In this document: piece by piece, positions 16,000-24,219 of the stretch
Layout: each line of letters starts with the position of its first letter
Numbering within the stretch: position 1 is the first letter of the stretch
Assembly: GCA_963840435.1 (NCBI GenBank)
Contig: CAWIYY010000010.1
Coordinates: 732,975 to 796,974 of the forward strand
Source of the DNA: Bog-473 sp963840435
GTDB lineage: Bacteria > Actinomycetota > Acidimicrobiia > Acidimicrobiales > RAAP-2
Direction: 5' to 3'
DNA length: 64,000 nucleotides
Made by a program: the position numbers and the translations under genes
Notes under the pieces: generated by a model
Told to the model about the DNA's origin: nothing
Databases searched by the model: none
What the model saw: only the letters and a program-made list of their open reading frames with translations

Positions 16000-17121
16000 A
16001 TGACCACCTTCATCACCCGTTATGACACGTCGGGTCCCGGCGTCCGGCTGGCCGTCAAAGATCTCATCGACATGGCGGGCGAGCTGACCACGGCCGGCTG
16101 CCGCGCGGTGGAAAAGACAGCTGCACCAGCCGCGCAGGACGCAGCCTGTCTGGCCGGGGCGCGGGCGGTCGATGCCCGCATTGTGGGGCGGACCAACCTG
16201 CACGAGCTCGCCCTCGGGGTGACCGGAGTCAACCCGTGGTTCGGGACGCCGGTGAACCCGCTGGACCCGGCGCTGGTCCCGGGCGGCTCGTCGAGCGGCT
16301 CGGCCGTGGCGGTGGCCACGGGCGAGGCCGACGTCGCCTACGGCAGCGACACCGGGGGCTCGGTCCGTATCCCCGCCGCCTGCTGCGGTACGGCCGGACT
16401 CAAGACGACCTGGGGTCGCATTCCACTCGAAGGCGTGTGGCCGCTCTCTCCCAGTTTCGACACGATCGGTCCGATGGCCCGAGACGTGGCCGGGCTGGTC
16501 ACCGGTATGGAGCTCCTCGAACCCGGTTTCGCCGTGGCGAGGGTGGCCGACGTGGCCGAGCTCCGGGTGGGACTCCTGCCCGTCGAGGCCGACCCGGTTA
16601 TCAGCGCGGCGATTGAGCGGGCCGTACGCCTGACCGGCTGGGAGTGCGCCGAGCTCCCGTTGGCAGAGGCCTGGCAGCAGGCCACGGCGTACGCCGGCCT
16701 CCTCCTCGTGGTCGAGGCCTGGTCTTCGGACGAGGCCCTCATGGCCCGCGATCCCGAGGGGATCGGGGCCGACGTCAGAGAGCGGCTCACCATGGGGTCG
16801 TCGTTCGACGACGGCACCGTGCGCGCCGCCTGGGCCACCCAGCGTGAGTTCGAGGCCGAGCTCCGGCGTGCCTTCGAGCGGGTGGACGTCATCGTCACCC
16901 CGACGCTGAGCATCTTCCCGCCTCGGCTCGACGAGGGCGACGACCTGCTGGTCTCGCGCTGCACGCTGCCGGTCAACCTGGCCGGCGTGCCCGCCCTCTC
17001 CCTGCCGGTGCCGACGGGCGGCCCCTTGCCGGCCAGCATCCAGCTCGTGGGCCCGGCCGGCAGCGAGGAGCGGCTCCTGGCCATGGGCGCACACCTCGAG
17101 GAGGCGGTCCGCGCCGGCTGA
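16000..17121 (+). CDS. Amidase signature (AS) family hydrolase
   Basis: A 373-residue amidase. The Ser-cisSer-Lys triad is visible: K20 (VKDLID), a Ser in GGSSSGS (97-99) and the nucleophile S121 in SDTGGSVRIPAACCG. It is shorter than typical GatA because the region before the catalytic lysine is very short. It is not GatA, since gatB/gatC are absent. The substrate is unknown; relatives hydrolyse small amides, nitrile-derived amides or allophanate. A single-gene unit with a 37-base gap from the lipoprotein gene. Confidence 0.9.
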   Translation: MTTFITRYDTSGPGVRLAVKDLIDMAGELTTAGCRAVEKTAAPAAQDAACLAGARAVDARIVGRTNLHELALGVTGVNPWFGTPVNPLDPALVPGGSSSGSAVAVATGEADVAYGSDTGGSVRIPAACCGTAGLKTTWGRIPLEGVWPLSPSFDTIGPMARDVAGLVTGMELLEPGFAVARVADVAELRVGLLPVEADPVISAAIERAVRLTGWECAELPLAEAWQQATAYAGLLLVVEAWSSDEALMARDPEGIGADVRERLTMGSSFDDGTVRAAWATQREFEAELRRAFERVDVIVTPTLSIFPPRLDEGDDLLVSRCTLPVNLAGVPALSLPVPTGGPLPASIQLVGPAGSEERLLAMGAHLEEAVRAG

Positions 17122-17206
17122 CGCCGCCCGCGTGCCGGCGCACCGGGCCGTGGGGTCATGCGCGGCAGGGCCGGCCGATGGAGCGGACGCATAGGCTGGG
17201 CTGGGC

Positions 17207-17851
17207 ATGGAGATCCAGGTCTGGTCCGATTTCGCCTGCCCGTGGTGTGCGCTCGGTCTCGCCCGGCTCGACGTCTCGCTCGGGCAGTTCGCACACGCGG
17301 ACGACGTCACCGTCGTGCACCGTTCGTTCGAGCTCGACCCCGCTGCGCCACCCCGTCGGGACATCACGATGTCCGAGGCGATGCGCCGCAAGTACGGCAT
17401 GGGGCCCGAGCAGGTCGAGGCGGGCCATGCCCGGCTGAGCGAGATGGGGGCCCAGGTCGGCTTCGTCTTCCACTTCGAGCGCATCCAGCTCGGCAACACG
17501 TTCGATGCCCATCGGGTAGCCCAGGCAGCCCGCGGGAGCGAGCAGGAGCAGGCAGTGATCGCCGGCCTCTTCGCGGCGTACTTCACCGACGGGCTGCTCC
17601 TCTCCGACCACGAGGTGCTGCGCGCAGTGGCGCGCTCGGCCGGCCTGGACGATTACCTGGTCGACACGGTGCTCGGGGGCGAGCTCTTCGCCCGCGAGGT
17701 ACGCCTGGACGAGGCGGCCGCCCAGGAGCTCGAGGTCACCGGCGTCCCCTTCTTCCTCGTCGACGGGCGCTGGCCCATTCCGGGTGCGCAGGATGTCGAG
17801 ACGTTGACGACCGTGCTGGAGCGGGCCTGGTCCCGCGCCTCAGCGCAGTGA
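17207..17851 (+). CDS. DsbA-family (FrnE-like) thioredoxin-fold oxidoreductase
   Basis: A 214-residue cytoplasmic protein (no signal peptide) with the redox motif C11-P-W-C14 in SDFACPWCALGLARL. The inserted helical domain covers about residues 60-150, and the cis-Pro loop is VTGVPFFLVDG near 183-193. This is the DsbA/FrnE layout; members act as disulfide isomerases or detoxification enzymes. It converges on the decarboxylase gene with a 12-base overlap. Confidence 0.92.
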   Translation: MEIQVWSDFACPWCALGLARLDVSLGQFAHADDVTVVHRSFELDPAAPPRRDITMSEAMRRKYGMGPEQVEAGHARLSEMGAQVGFVFHFERIQLGNTFDAHRVAQAARGSEQEQAVIAGLFAAYFTDGLLLSDHEVLRAVARSAGLDDYLVDTVLGGELFAREVRLDEAAAQELEVTGVPFFLVDGRWPIPGAQDVETLTTVLERAWSRASAQ

Positions 17852-19204
17852 GTCGAGGATCTGGTCGACCATCTCCACCGTGGCGTCGGGGTGGAGGAAG
17901 GCGAAGCGAGCCACCGTCTCGCCCTCCCAACTGGTCGGGGTGACGAACGCCACCTGGTCGTTGAGCAGACGGGCCGACCAGGCCTCGTAGTCGGCCTTGA
18001 CCCAGCCCGGACGTCGGAACAGCACGATGGACAAGCCGGGTTCGCGAACCAGCTCCACGTGGGACACCGCTTCGATGCGCTCGGCTGCCCGCCGGGCGAT
18101 GGCCAGTCCCGCCTCTACCGCGTCCCGGTAGGCGTCCAGACCGTTGACCGCCATGGAGAACCAGATCGGGAGCCCTCGGGCCCGCCGGGTCAGGTGGAAG
18201 GCGTAGTCGCTCGGGTTCCACTCTTCGGGGTTCTCGCTGTGCAGCACGTCGAGGTACTGCGCGTCCTGTGTGTGGACCGCCTTGGCCAGGTTCGGTTGCC
18301 GGTAGATCAGGGCGGCGCAGTCGAAAGGGGCGAAGAGCCATTTGTGAGGGTCGACGATGAAGGAATCGGCCCGCCCGAAACCAGTGAACCGGCCGCGCTC
18401 CGACGGGGCGAAGAGCGCAGCGGCGCCGCCGTAGGCCCCGTCGATGTGGAACCACAGTGCCCGCTCCGCTGCCACGTCGGCCACACCGTCGAGTTCGTCG
18501 ACGATGCCGGCATTGGTCGTGCCGGCCGTGGCCACCACGCCGATGACGTCGGGACCCCGAGGATCGTCGCGCAGCGCGGCACGCAGTGCATCGCCGGTCA
18601 GCCGATGGTTGCGTGTGGGCACGGGGAACGTCTCGACGCCCAGGACGTGGCAGGCCTTCCCCACCGAGGAGTGAGCGTCCTCGCTCATGGCGATCAGCGG
18701 CCGGAGCGGCGCCTCGGCTTGGCGACGGTACGCCGTGGTGTCCCGGGCGACCATGAGGGCCGAGAGGTTGCCGGCCGAACCGCCGGCCACGAAGCACCCG
18801 CCCGCGCTCTCGGGGAAGCCGGCTTGCCCGGCCAGCACGCCGAGAGCCTGGTTCTCGGCCACCACCACTCCGGCCGCCTCCAGCCAGGAGGTGCCGTGGA
18901 GCGAGGAGCACGACACGAACATGTCGAAGAGGAGCGACGCCTTGGTTGGCGCAGCCGGAATGAAGGAGAGGAAGCGCGGACTGTCGCACGACACCACGGC
19001 CAGCGCCAGCTTGTCGGTCCAGAGCCTGAGCACCTGCGCCGGGTCGTTGCCCTTGGGGCCCATCAGCCCCGCCAGCTCTGCGTCGAGGGAGGACACCAGG
19101 CCACCGAAGTCGAGCGACACCGGATCCATGGAGAGTCGTTCCCGGCAGGCGTCGATGATCAGGTCGGTCATGGCCGGGTCGAAGTGGAACATGGCATTGC
19201 CCAT
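17840..19204 (-). CDS. PLP-dependent group II decarboxylase (aromatic amino acid decarboxylase-like)
   Basis: A 454-residue fold-type I PLP enzyme. K288 in VDPHKWLFAPFDC binds PLP. H178 in EDAHSSVGKA stacks on the ring. D255 in HIDGAYGG pairs with the pyridine nitrogen. It resembles aromatic-L-amino-acid or tyrosine decarboxylases; the true amino-acid substrate cannot be read from the sequence. The ATG at 19204 overlaps the larC stop by 4 bases (ATGA), which sets the start and shows translational coupling to the nickel-pincer genes larB-larC. That pairing is unusual. Confidence 0.9.
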   Translation of the reverse strand: MGNAMFHFDPAMTDLIIDACRERLSMDPVSLDFGGLVSSLDAELAGLMGPKGNDPAQVLRLWTDKLALAVVSCDSPRFLSFIPAAPTKASLLFDMFVSCSSLHGTSWLEAAGVVVAENQALGVLAGQAGFPESAGGCFVAGGSAGNLSALMVARDTTAYRRQAEAPLRPLIAMSEDAHSSVGKACHVLGVETFPVPTRNHRLTGDALRAALRDDPRGPDVIGVVATAGTTNAGIVDELDGVADVAAERALWFHIDGAYGGAAALFAPSERGRFTGFGRADSFIVDPHKWLFAPFDCAALIYRQPNLAKAVHTQDAQYLDVLHSENPEEWNPSDYAFHLTRRARGLPIWFSMAVNGLDAYRDAVEAGLAIARRAAERIEAVSHVELVREPGLSIVLFRRPGWVKADYEAWSARLLNDQVAFVTPTSWEGETVARFAFLHPDATVEMVDQILDSLR

Positions 19205-20398
19205 CAGAGCGACGACCTCTTCGCCCGCACCGCGCGCCACGCCTCCTCGGCCCGGCTCGAGACTTCGTGTGGGGAAGACCCGGTCTTGGCGGCAACCAGC
19301 ACGACGTCGTCGAACTCCGGCTTGGCCCGCCCGGCCGTCACCTTCATGCGGACGGTGATCCCGTCGATCACGACCTCGTCCATGCTGCGGGCCACGGGCC
19401 ACCGCTCGACGGCGGTGGCCCGCACACCTAGCGTGCCCGTCGCCCGCTCCATCTCGGAGCGCAGCACGTCGAGGTGGACGGCGTCCGTGAGGACATGGAG
19501 CACGTGACCTGGTCGCCCCTTCTTCATGGTGACGGGGCTGACCCAGGCATCGAACGCCCCCGCGTCGAGTGCCGTTGAGACGGCATAGCCCAGCTGCTCC
19601 CCGGTGGCGTCGTCCAGGTTGGTCTCGAGCAGCACGGCGTCATGTCCCGGACCGACCGCCCTGGTCGCCCGCTGTCCCACCACCACCTGGGTGCAGTTCG
19701 GGAGGTCGTCGAGCTCGTTTGCGCCACCTCCGAAGCCCGATGCCGTGATCGTCATGTCCGGGAGCGGGCCGAACGTAGAGCACAGCGTGGAGACGAGCGC
19801 GGCACCGGTCGGTGTCGTGAGCTCGACCGCCACGTCACGCCCGTAGGTCGGCACGCCTTCGAGCAGGCGCACCGTGGCCGGAGCCGGATTGGGGAGCCGG
19901 CCGTGCGCGCTCCGCACCGAGCCGGTGCCGGTCGCCACGGCTGAGGCCCCGAGGACATCGACCCCCAGTACCTCCAGCGCGGCTCGCCGTCCCCACGATG
20001 TCGACGATCGCATCGTGCCCGCCGACCTCGTGGAAGTGCACCTGATCGACGGCCTGCCTGTGCAGAGCTGCTTCGACGGTGGCGAGGGCGTGGAAGGCAG
20101 CCAGAGACCGCTCGGCCACCCGAGGTGGCAGTGCGGCCCCTTCGATCAGTCCAGCGATGGCGGCATAGGTGCGCACCACCGCATCGTCGCTTTCGACCAC
20201 GACGCGGGTGCAGGCGATGCCGCCGCGTAGCCCCTCCTGCACACGCAGCTCCCAGCCTGGCAGCTCCAGGCGCCCGAGGAGCGCACGGACCTCGCCCAGG
20301 TCGGCGCCTGCGTCGAGGAGCGAGCCCAGCGCCATGTCGCCGGCGATGCCGGCGAAGCAGTGGAACCATGCAACTGTCTCCGGCGTGGCCTCGGTCAC
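19204..20398 (-). CDS. larC: LarC nickel-insertion protein (one frameshift as read)
   Basis: CTP-dependent cyclometallase that inserts nickel into the pincer nucleotide made by LarB and LarE. The N-terminal frame has the typical HCFAGIAGDMALGSLLDAGA and VHFHEVGGHDAIVDIVGT. The second frame continues ALEVLGVDVLGASAVATGTG through ETNLDDATGEQLGYAV and VTMKKGRPGHVL to the end. They join near 19978-19990 if one base (probably a C in AGCCGCG) is removed. In Lactobacillus, larC is naturally read through a programmed frameshift. The site here is much nearer the N-terminus and shows no obvious slippery heptamer. The GTG start overlaps the larB stop (GTGA). Confidence 0.88.
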
Positions 20399-21156
20399 GG
20401 CAGGAGCCGGGCGATGGCACAGGCTGCGCCGTAGCCGTTGTCGATGCCGACGACCGTGATGCCGGACGAGCAGGAGGACAGCATGGTGAGCAGCGCGGTG
20501 ACCCCTTCCAAGGCGGCGCCGTAGCCGGTGCTGGTGGGCACGGCGACGACAGGAGCCGGCGTCAACCCCCCGATCACGCTGGCCAAGGCCCCTTCCATCC
20601 CAGCGATCACGACCACGGCGTCGGCCATGGCGATGGTGTCGATCTCGGCCAGGAGCCGGTGCAGGCCGGCGACGCCGCAGTCCACGAGCATGGTGGGCGC
20701 GAAGCCCAGGGCGACGAGAACGGCGACGCACTCGGTGGCCACGGGCAGGTCTGCCGTACCAGCCGTGATCACCGCCACCGTGCCGGCCCGGAGCGGCGCA
20801 GCGCGGAACACCACTGTGGCCAGCGGTCCGCTGTCAGACACGGTGCCGGGACCGTGGCCCAGCGACGCTCCGATGGCGGACACCGCCTTCACCTGCGCCT
20901 CGGTCGCCCTGGTCAAGAGGACCGGCCCGTTCGTGGCGGTGAGGAGCTCCTCGACGACGGCGGCACAGTGCTCCGGCGTCTTGCCCGGCCCGTAGACGGC
21001 TTCGGGCATGCCCTGGCGCAGGTCACGGTGGTGGTCGACCCGGGCAAAGCCGAGGTCGGAATAGGGCAGCCGGCGCAGCTGGCGCACCGCATCGTCCGGC
21101 GAGCACCGGCCGTCAGCGACCGCTTCGATGAGCGAGCGAAGGGAAGAACTGTCCAT
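20395..21156 (-). CDS. larB: LarB pyridinium-3,5-biscarboxylic acid mononucleotide synthase
   Basis: A 253-residue AIR-carboxylase-like (PurE-related) enzyme that carboxylates and hydrolyses nicotinate adenine dinucleotide in the first step of the nickel-pincer cofactor. Typical LarB segments are present: the N-terminal LPYSDLGFARVDHHRDLRQGMPEAVYG, then ITAGTADLPVATEC, MEGALASVIGGL and VAVPTSTGYGA. The ATG at 21156 gives the normal N-terminus. It is the first gene of larB-larC-decarboxylase. It is divergent from pheA with only 23 bases between the start codons, so the two promoters must overlap or lie inside the genes. Confidence 0.92.
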   Translation of the reverse strand: MDSSSLRSLIEAVADGRCSPDDAVRQLRRLPYSDLGFARVDHHRDLRQGMPEAVYGPGKTPEHCAAVVEELLTATNGPVLLTRATEAQVKAVSAIGASLGHGPGTVSDSGPLATVVFRAAPLRAGTVAVITAGTADLPVATECVAVLVALGFAPTMLVDCGVAGLHRLLAEIDTIAMADAVVVIAGMEGALASVIGGLTPAPVVAVPTSTGYGAALEGVTALLTMLSSCSSGITVVGIDNGYGAACAIARLLP

Positions 21157-21179
21157 GAGCTGCTCTATCCTGCCCAACT

Positions 21180-22112
21180 GTGAAACCTCCTGCGACCACG
21201 GTGGCCTATTTCGGTCCACCGGCCACCTTCACGCACGAGGCGCTGCTCACCCAAGCCGACCTGGCCTCGGCCGAGCTCGTCCCGCTGGGGTCGATCACCG
21301 CGGTGCTCGAAACGGTGGCGAACGGGGAGGTCGACCAGGGCTTCGTCCCGATTGAGAACGCCATAGAGGGGACGGTGAGCGCCACCATCGACGGGCTCAT
21401 CCACGACGTGGAGCTCTGCATCCAGCGTGAGGTCGTGATGGACATCCACCTCCACCTCATGGCGCCGCCCGGGGTCGAGCTGGCTGACCTGACCACCGTG
21501 TCCTCGTACCCTCACGCTCTGGCTCAGTGTCAGAAGTACCTGGCCAAGGCGCTGCCCGATGCCGAGCAGCGAGCGGCCAACTCGACCGCCGACGCTGCCC
21601 GCGTCCTGGGCAACTCGGACTCGACCGAGGGAGCGGCCATCGCCCCGCGGCTCGCCGCCGAGCGCTACGGACTCGTGATCCTGGCCGAGGACGTCGAGGA
21701 CCACCCCGACAACCAGACCCGCTTCGTGCTCGTGGCCCGCGACCTGGTGCCCCGGGCGACGGGGCACGACAAGACCAGCATCGTGTGCTTCCAGCGGGCG
21801 GACCACCCGGGCAGCCTGCACGGCATCCTCGGGCAGTTCTCGGCGCGCAACATCAACCTGACCAAACTCGAGTCGCGACCGACCAAGCAGGGACTTGGTG
21901 ACTACTGCTTCGTCATCGACCTGAGCGGCCATCTGGGGGACGAGGTCGTCGCCGATTGCCTGCGCGATCTGCACGCGGGGCTGGCCGGGGTCAAGTTCCT
22001 CGGCTCGTACCCGGCCGCGGGGGAGCACGGCGAGCAGCAGCGCCGCCAGGCGGACGCGGCGTGGCAGGCGGCCGACGACTGGTTGGGGACGTTGCGCACC
22101 TTTCTCGAGTAG
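21180..22112 (+). CDS. pheA: Prephenate dehydratase PheA with ACT domain
   Basis: A 310-residue enzyme that converts prephenate to phenylpyruvate in phenylalanine synthesis. The catalytic domain covers residues 5-185 with YFGPPATFTHEAL, IENAIEGTV and NSTADAARVLG. The ACT regulatory domain follows (about 195-285) with GSLHGILGQFSARNINLTKLESRPTKQGLGDYCF; the ESRP motif binds phenylalanine for feedback inhibition. GTG start. Monofunctional (no chorismate mutase part), as in other actinobacteria. Divergent from larB. Confidence 0.95.
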   Translation: MKPPATTVAYFGPPATFTHEALLTQADLASAELVPLGSITAVLETVANGEVDQGFVPIENAIEGTVSATIDGLIHDVELCIQREVVMDIHLHLMAPPGVELADLTTVSSYPHALAQCQKYLAKALPDAEQRAANSTADAARVLGNSDSTEGAAIAPRLAAERYGLVILAEDVEDHPDNQTRFVLVARDLVPRATGHDKTSIVCFQRADHPGSLHGILGQFSARNINLTKLESRPTKQGLGDYCFVIDLSGHLGDEVVADCLRDLHAGLAGVKFLGSYPAAGEHGEQQRRQADAAWQAADDWLGTLRTFLE

Positions 22113-22165
22113 CCCTCCGAGGGAGTCCGGGGGATGGGTGCTGGTACTCTGCGCGGGGAGGGCTC

Positions 22166-23314
22166 ATGGCGCAAGAAACCATCGATGTCGACCAGCATCT
22201 GTTCGAGTCGAGGACGACCTGGTCCGATTACATCGAACCGGCGCACCGGGGCGACGCGCTGGCCATCACCGACGATGCCGACGGCTGGCCCTGGCTGTCC
22301 TGGCGGGGAGCGCAGCTCACGCCGCTCGAGGTGCCCATCCCGGAACGGTCGTCCCTGATCGGTGACGACCGGCTCCGCCGCCTGCGCGGCGAGCGGGCGC
22401 CTGCGTCCTTCGAGGAGCTCGTGCCCGATTCGTACCGGCTGGCGAGCGCCCGCCTCGACTCGCTCGACGAGTTCGGCCTCGACGCCGCAGTCCTCTTTCC
22501 CAACTACGGACTCCTGTGGGAGAGGCGGCTGTCCACGGACCGGGTCGCCCAGCGGGCCAATGCACGCGCTTACAACCGCTTCAGCGCCGAGTCTTGCGGC
22601 GAAGGCCAGGGCCGGCTCTATGGGGTGGCCCATCTCCTACTGCACGATCCCGCCTGGGCCGTCGAGGAGATCGCCCGCGTGCGTTCGGAGGGCATCAGGC
22701 TGGCCATGATCGCTCCGGCCCCGGTGGACGGGAAGCCGCTGTCGCACCGAGACTTCGACCCGGTGTGGGCCGCATTTTCCGAACACGGCGTCGCTCCCGT
22801 CTTCCATGTGTCCGAGTTCGAGAGCCCGTTGCATCCGGCCTGGCGGGAAGGGGAGCAGGAGGACGGCGAGCAGCTGTTCGACTCGATCTTCTTGTACCTG
22901 GCGCCTGCCGTCGCGCTGGCCAATCTCATTCTCAACGGGGTCCTCGAGCGGTTTCCCGAGCTGCGGGTCGGTGTGGTCGAATTGACGGCCAACTGGGTCC
23001 CGCAGTTTCTCTTGCACATCGACGGAGCCTCGGATTTCTATGCCCAGCGCCATGGCGAGCCCTTCCGCAAGCTGGCCGCCCGCCCGTCGGAGTACTTCTT
23101 GCGCCAGGTTCGTGTCGCCGCCCTGCCTTATGAGATGCCGAACCGTCTCGTGCCCAAGGTCGGACAGGACACCTTCATGGTCGGCAGCGACTGGCCCCAC
23201 GCCGAAGGCGTGGCCGATCCGATGCTGGCCGCCGAGCGCGCCGTGGCCGGACTGAACGATCAGGCGCGCGGGAACCTCCTCGGTGCCAACGCGGCCTGGT
23301 TGCTCGGGCTGTGA
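22166..23314 (+). CDS. Amidohydrolase_2 family metal-dependent hydrolase/decarboxylase
   Basis: A 382-residue TIM-barrel protein of the ACMSD/amidohydrolase_2 group. The N-terminal metal motif is IDVDQHLFE (D-x-H instead of H-x-H, common in this subgroup). PVFHVSEFES (metal His), VELTANWVPQFL and MVGSDWPHAEG (Asp on the last strand) follow. Members decarboxylate or hydrolyse aromatic-type acids. The start ATG has GGGGAGG 4-11 bases upstream. It overlaps the next VOC gene by GTGA, and a second VOC gene follows, so the three form an operon probably for degradation of a small aromatic or polyketide-like compound (inference). Confidence 0.88.
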   Translation: MAQETIDVDQHLFESRTTWSDYIEPAHRGDALAITDDADGWPWLSWRGAQLTPLEVPIPERSSLIGDDRLRRLRGERAPASFEELVPDSYRLASARLDSLDEFGLDAAVLFPNYGLLWERRLSTDRVAQRANARAYNRFSAESCGEGQGRLYGVAHLLLHDPAWAVEEIARVRSEGIRLAMIAPAPVDGKPLSHRDFDPVWAAFSEHGVAPVFHVSEFESPLHPAWREGEQEDGEQLFDSIFLYLAPAVALANLILNGVLERFPELRVGVVELTANWVPQFLLHIDGASDFYAQRHGEPFRKLAARPSEYFLRQVRVAALPYEMPNRLVPKVGQDTFMVGSDWPHAEGVADPMLAAERAVAGLNDQARGNLLGANAAWLLGL

Positions 23315-23805
23315 CCATCGACCTCGACGCCCGGGCGGCGGAGCGAGAGCGGCTGCGGGCGACCTATCTGAGGGAGCCGCCGGCCCGACCCCCATCGACG
23401 GCCCGCGGCATCCACCACTTGGCTCTGCTCTCCTCTGACGTCGAGCGGACCATCTGCTTCTACCAGAACCTGCTGGGCTTTCCGCTGGTCGAGCTGTTCG
23501 AGAACCGCGACTACCAGGGCTCGACCCATTTCTTCTTCGACCTCGGTCACGACAACGCTCTGGCCTTCTTCGACTTCCCCGGGCTTGATCTCGGTCCCTA
23601 CACCGAGGTGCTGGGCGGCTTCCACCACCTGGCCATCTCGGTCGATCGGGCCCAGTGGGAGGCGGCGAGGACCCGGTTGGCCGACGCCGCTGTGGCCACG
23701 CAAATTGAGAGCGAGGTCAGCCTCTACTTCGCCGACCCCGATGGGGTCAGGCTCGAGCTCATTGCCGAAGACCTGGGTTCGCTCTATGGCAAACCGCTGC
23801 ACTGA
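23311..23805 (+). CDS. VOC (glyoxalase/dioxygenase fold) family protein
   Basis: A 164-residue protein with two vicinal-oxygen-chelate beta-alpha repeats after a charged 30-residue N-terminus. GIHHLALLSSDVERTICFYQNLLGFPLVE is the first repeat, with the metal His. The second repeat contains GGFHHLAISVDRAQWEAARTRL and the Glu in DPDGVRLELIAED. The His-His-Glu arrangement predicts a metal-dependent enzyme such as an extradiol dioxygenase or glyoxalase. The start overlaps the amidohydrolase stop (GTGA). Confidence 0.88.
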   Translation: MTIDLDARAAERERLRATYLREPPARPPSTARGIHHLALLSSDVERTICFYQNLLGFPLVELFENRDYQGSTHFFFDLGHDNALAFFDFPGLDLGPYTEVLGGFHHLAISVDRAQWEAARTRLADAAVATQIESEVSLYFADPDGVRLELIAEDLGSLYGKPLH

Positions 23806-24194
23806 TGGCGGTCACCGGGCTGGCCAACCTGGCCGTGAAAGTGCGAGAGGCTGACCTCGAGGCGGCGTGCGCCTGGTACGAAGCGGCCGGTGCCACGGTG
23901 ACGGCGCCGGTGCAGTGGGAGAACGGCCGGCGCGCCGATGTGCAGCTGGGCGTCCTCGCGCTCACCCTTTTCACCCAGGCCATCTACGAAGATGCCTGCA
24001 GGCTTCCCGATGAGGGATTCCTTCATCCCGCACTCTTCGTCGACGATCTCGACGCTGAGCTCGCCCGTCACACCGTGCTGTGGGGTCCACGCGTCGTGAG
24101 TGGTTCCTTCGGCACCCGGCGCATCGCCTTCGTCGAGGCCCCCGGTGGCATCCGGCTCGAGTTCATGGAGCAGATCGAGGACCCGCCCGGCTGA
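23805..24194 (+). CDS. VOC family protein, second copy
   Basis: A 129-residue single VOC unit. GLANLAVKVREADLEAACAWYEAAGATV opens the fold, and RIAFVEAPGGIRLEFMEQIED closes it with the expected Glu. In the first strand the usual metal His is replaced by Asn (LANLAV), so it may be a ligand-binding rather than a catalytic copy. The start shares one base with the stop of the preceding VOC gene (TGATG), which indicates coupling. Last gene of the operon; it converges on the MFS gene. Confidence 0.82.
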   Translation: MAVTGLANLAVKVREADLEAACAWYEAAGATVTAPVQWENGRRADVQLGVLALTLFTQAIYEDACRLPDEGFLHPALFVDDLDAELARHTVLWGPRVVSGSFGTRRIAFVEAPGGIRLEFMEQIEDPPG

Positions 24195-24219
24195 AAAACG
24201 ATCCCGGTCGGAGGGTGAG

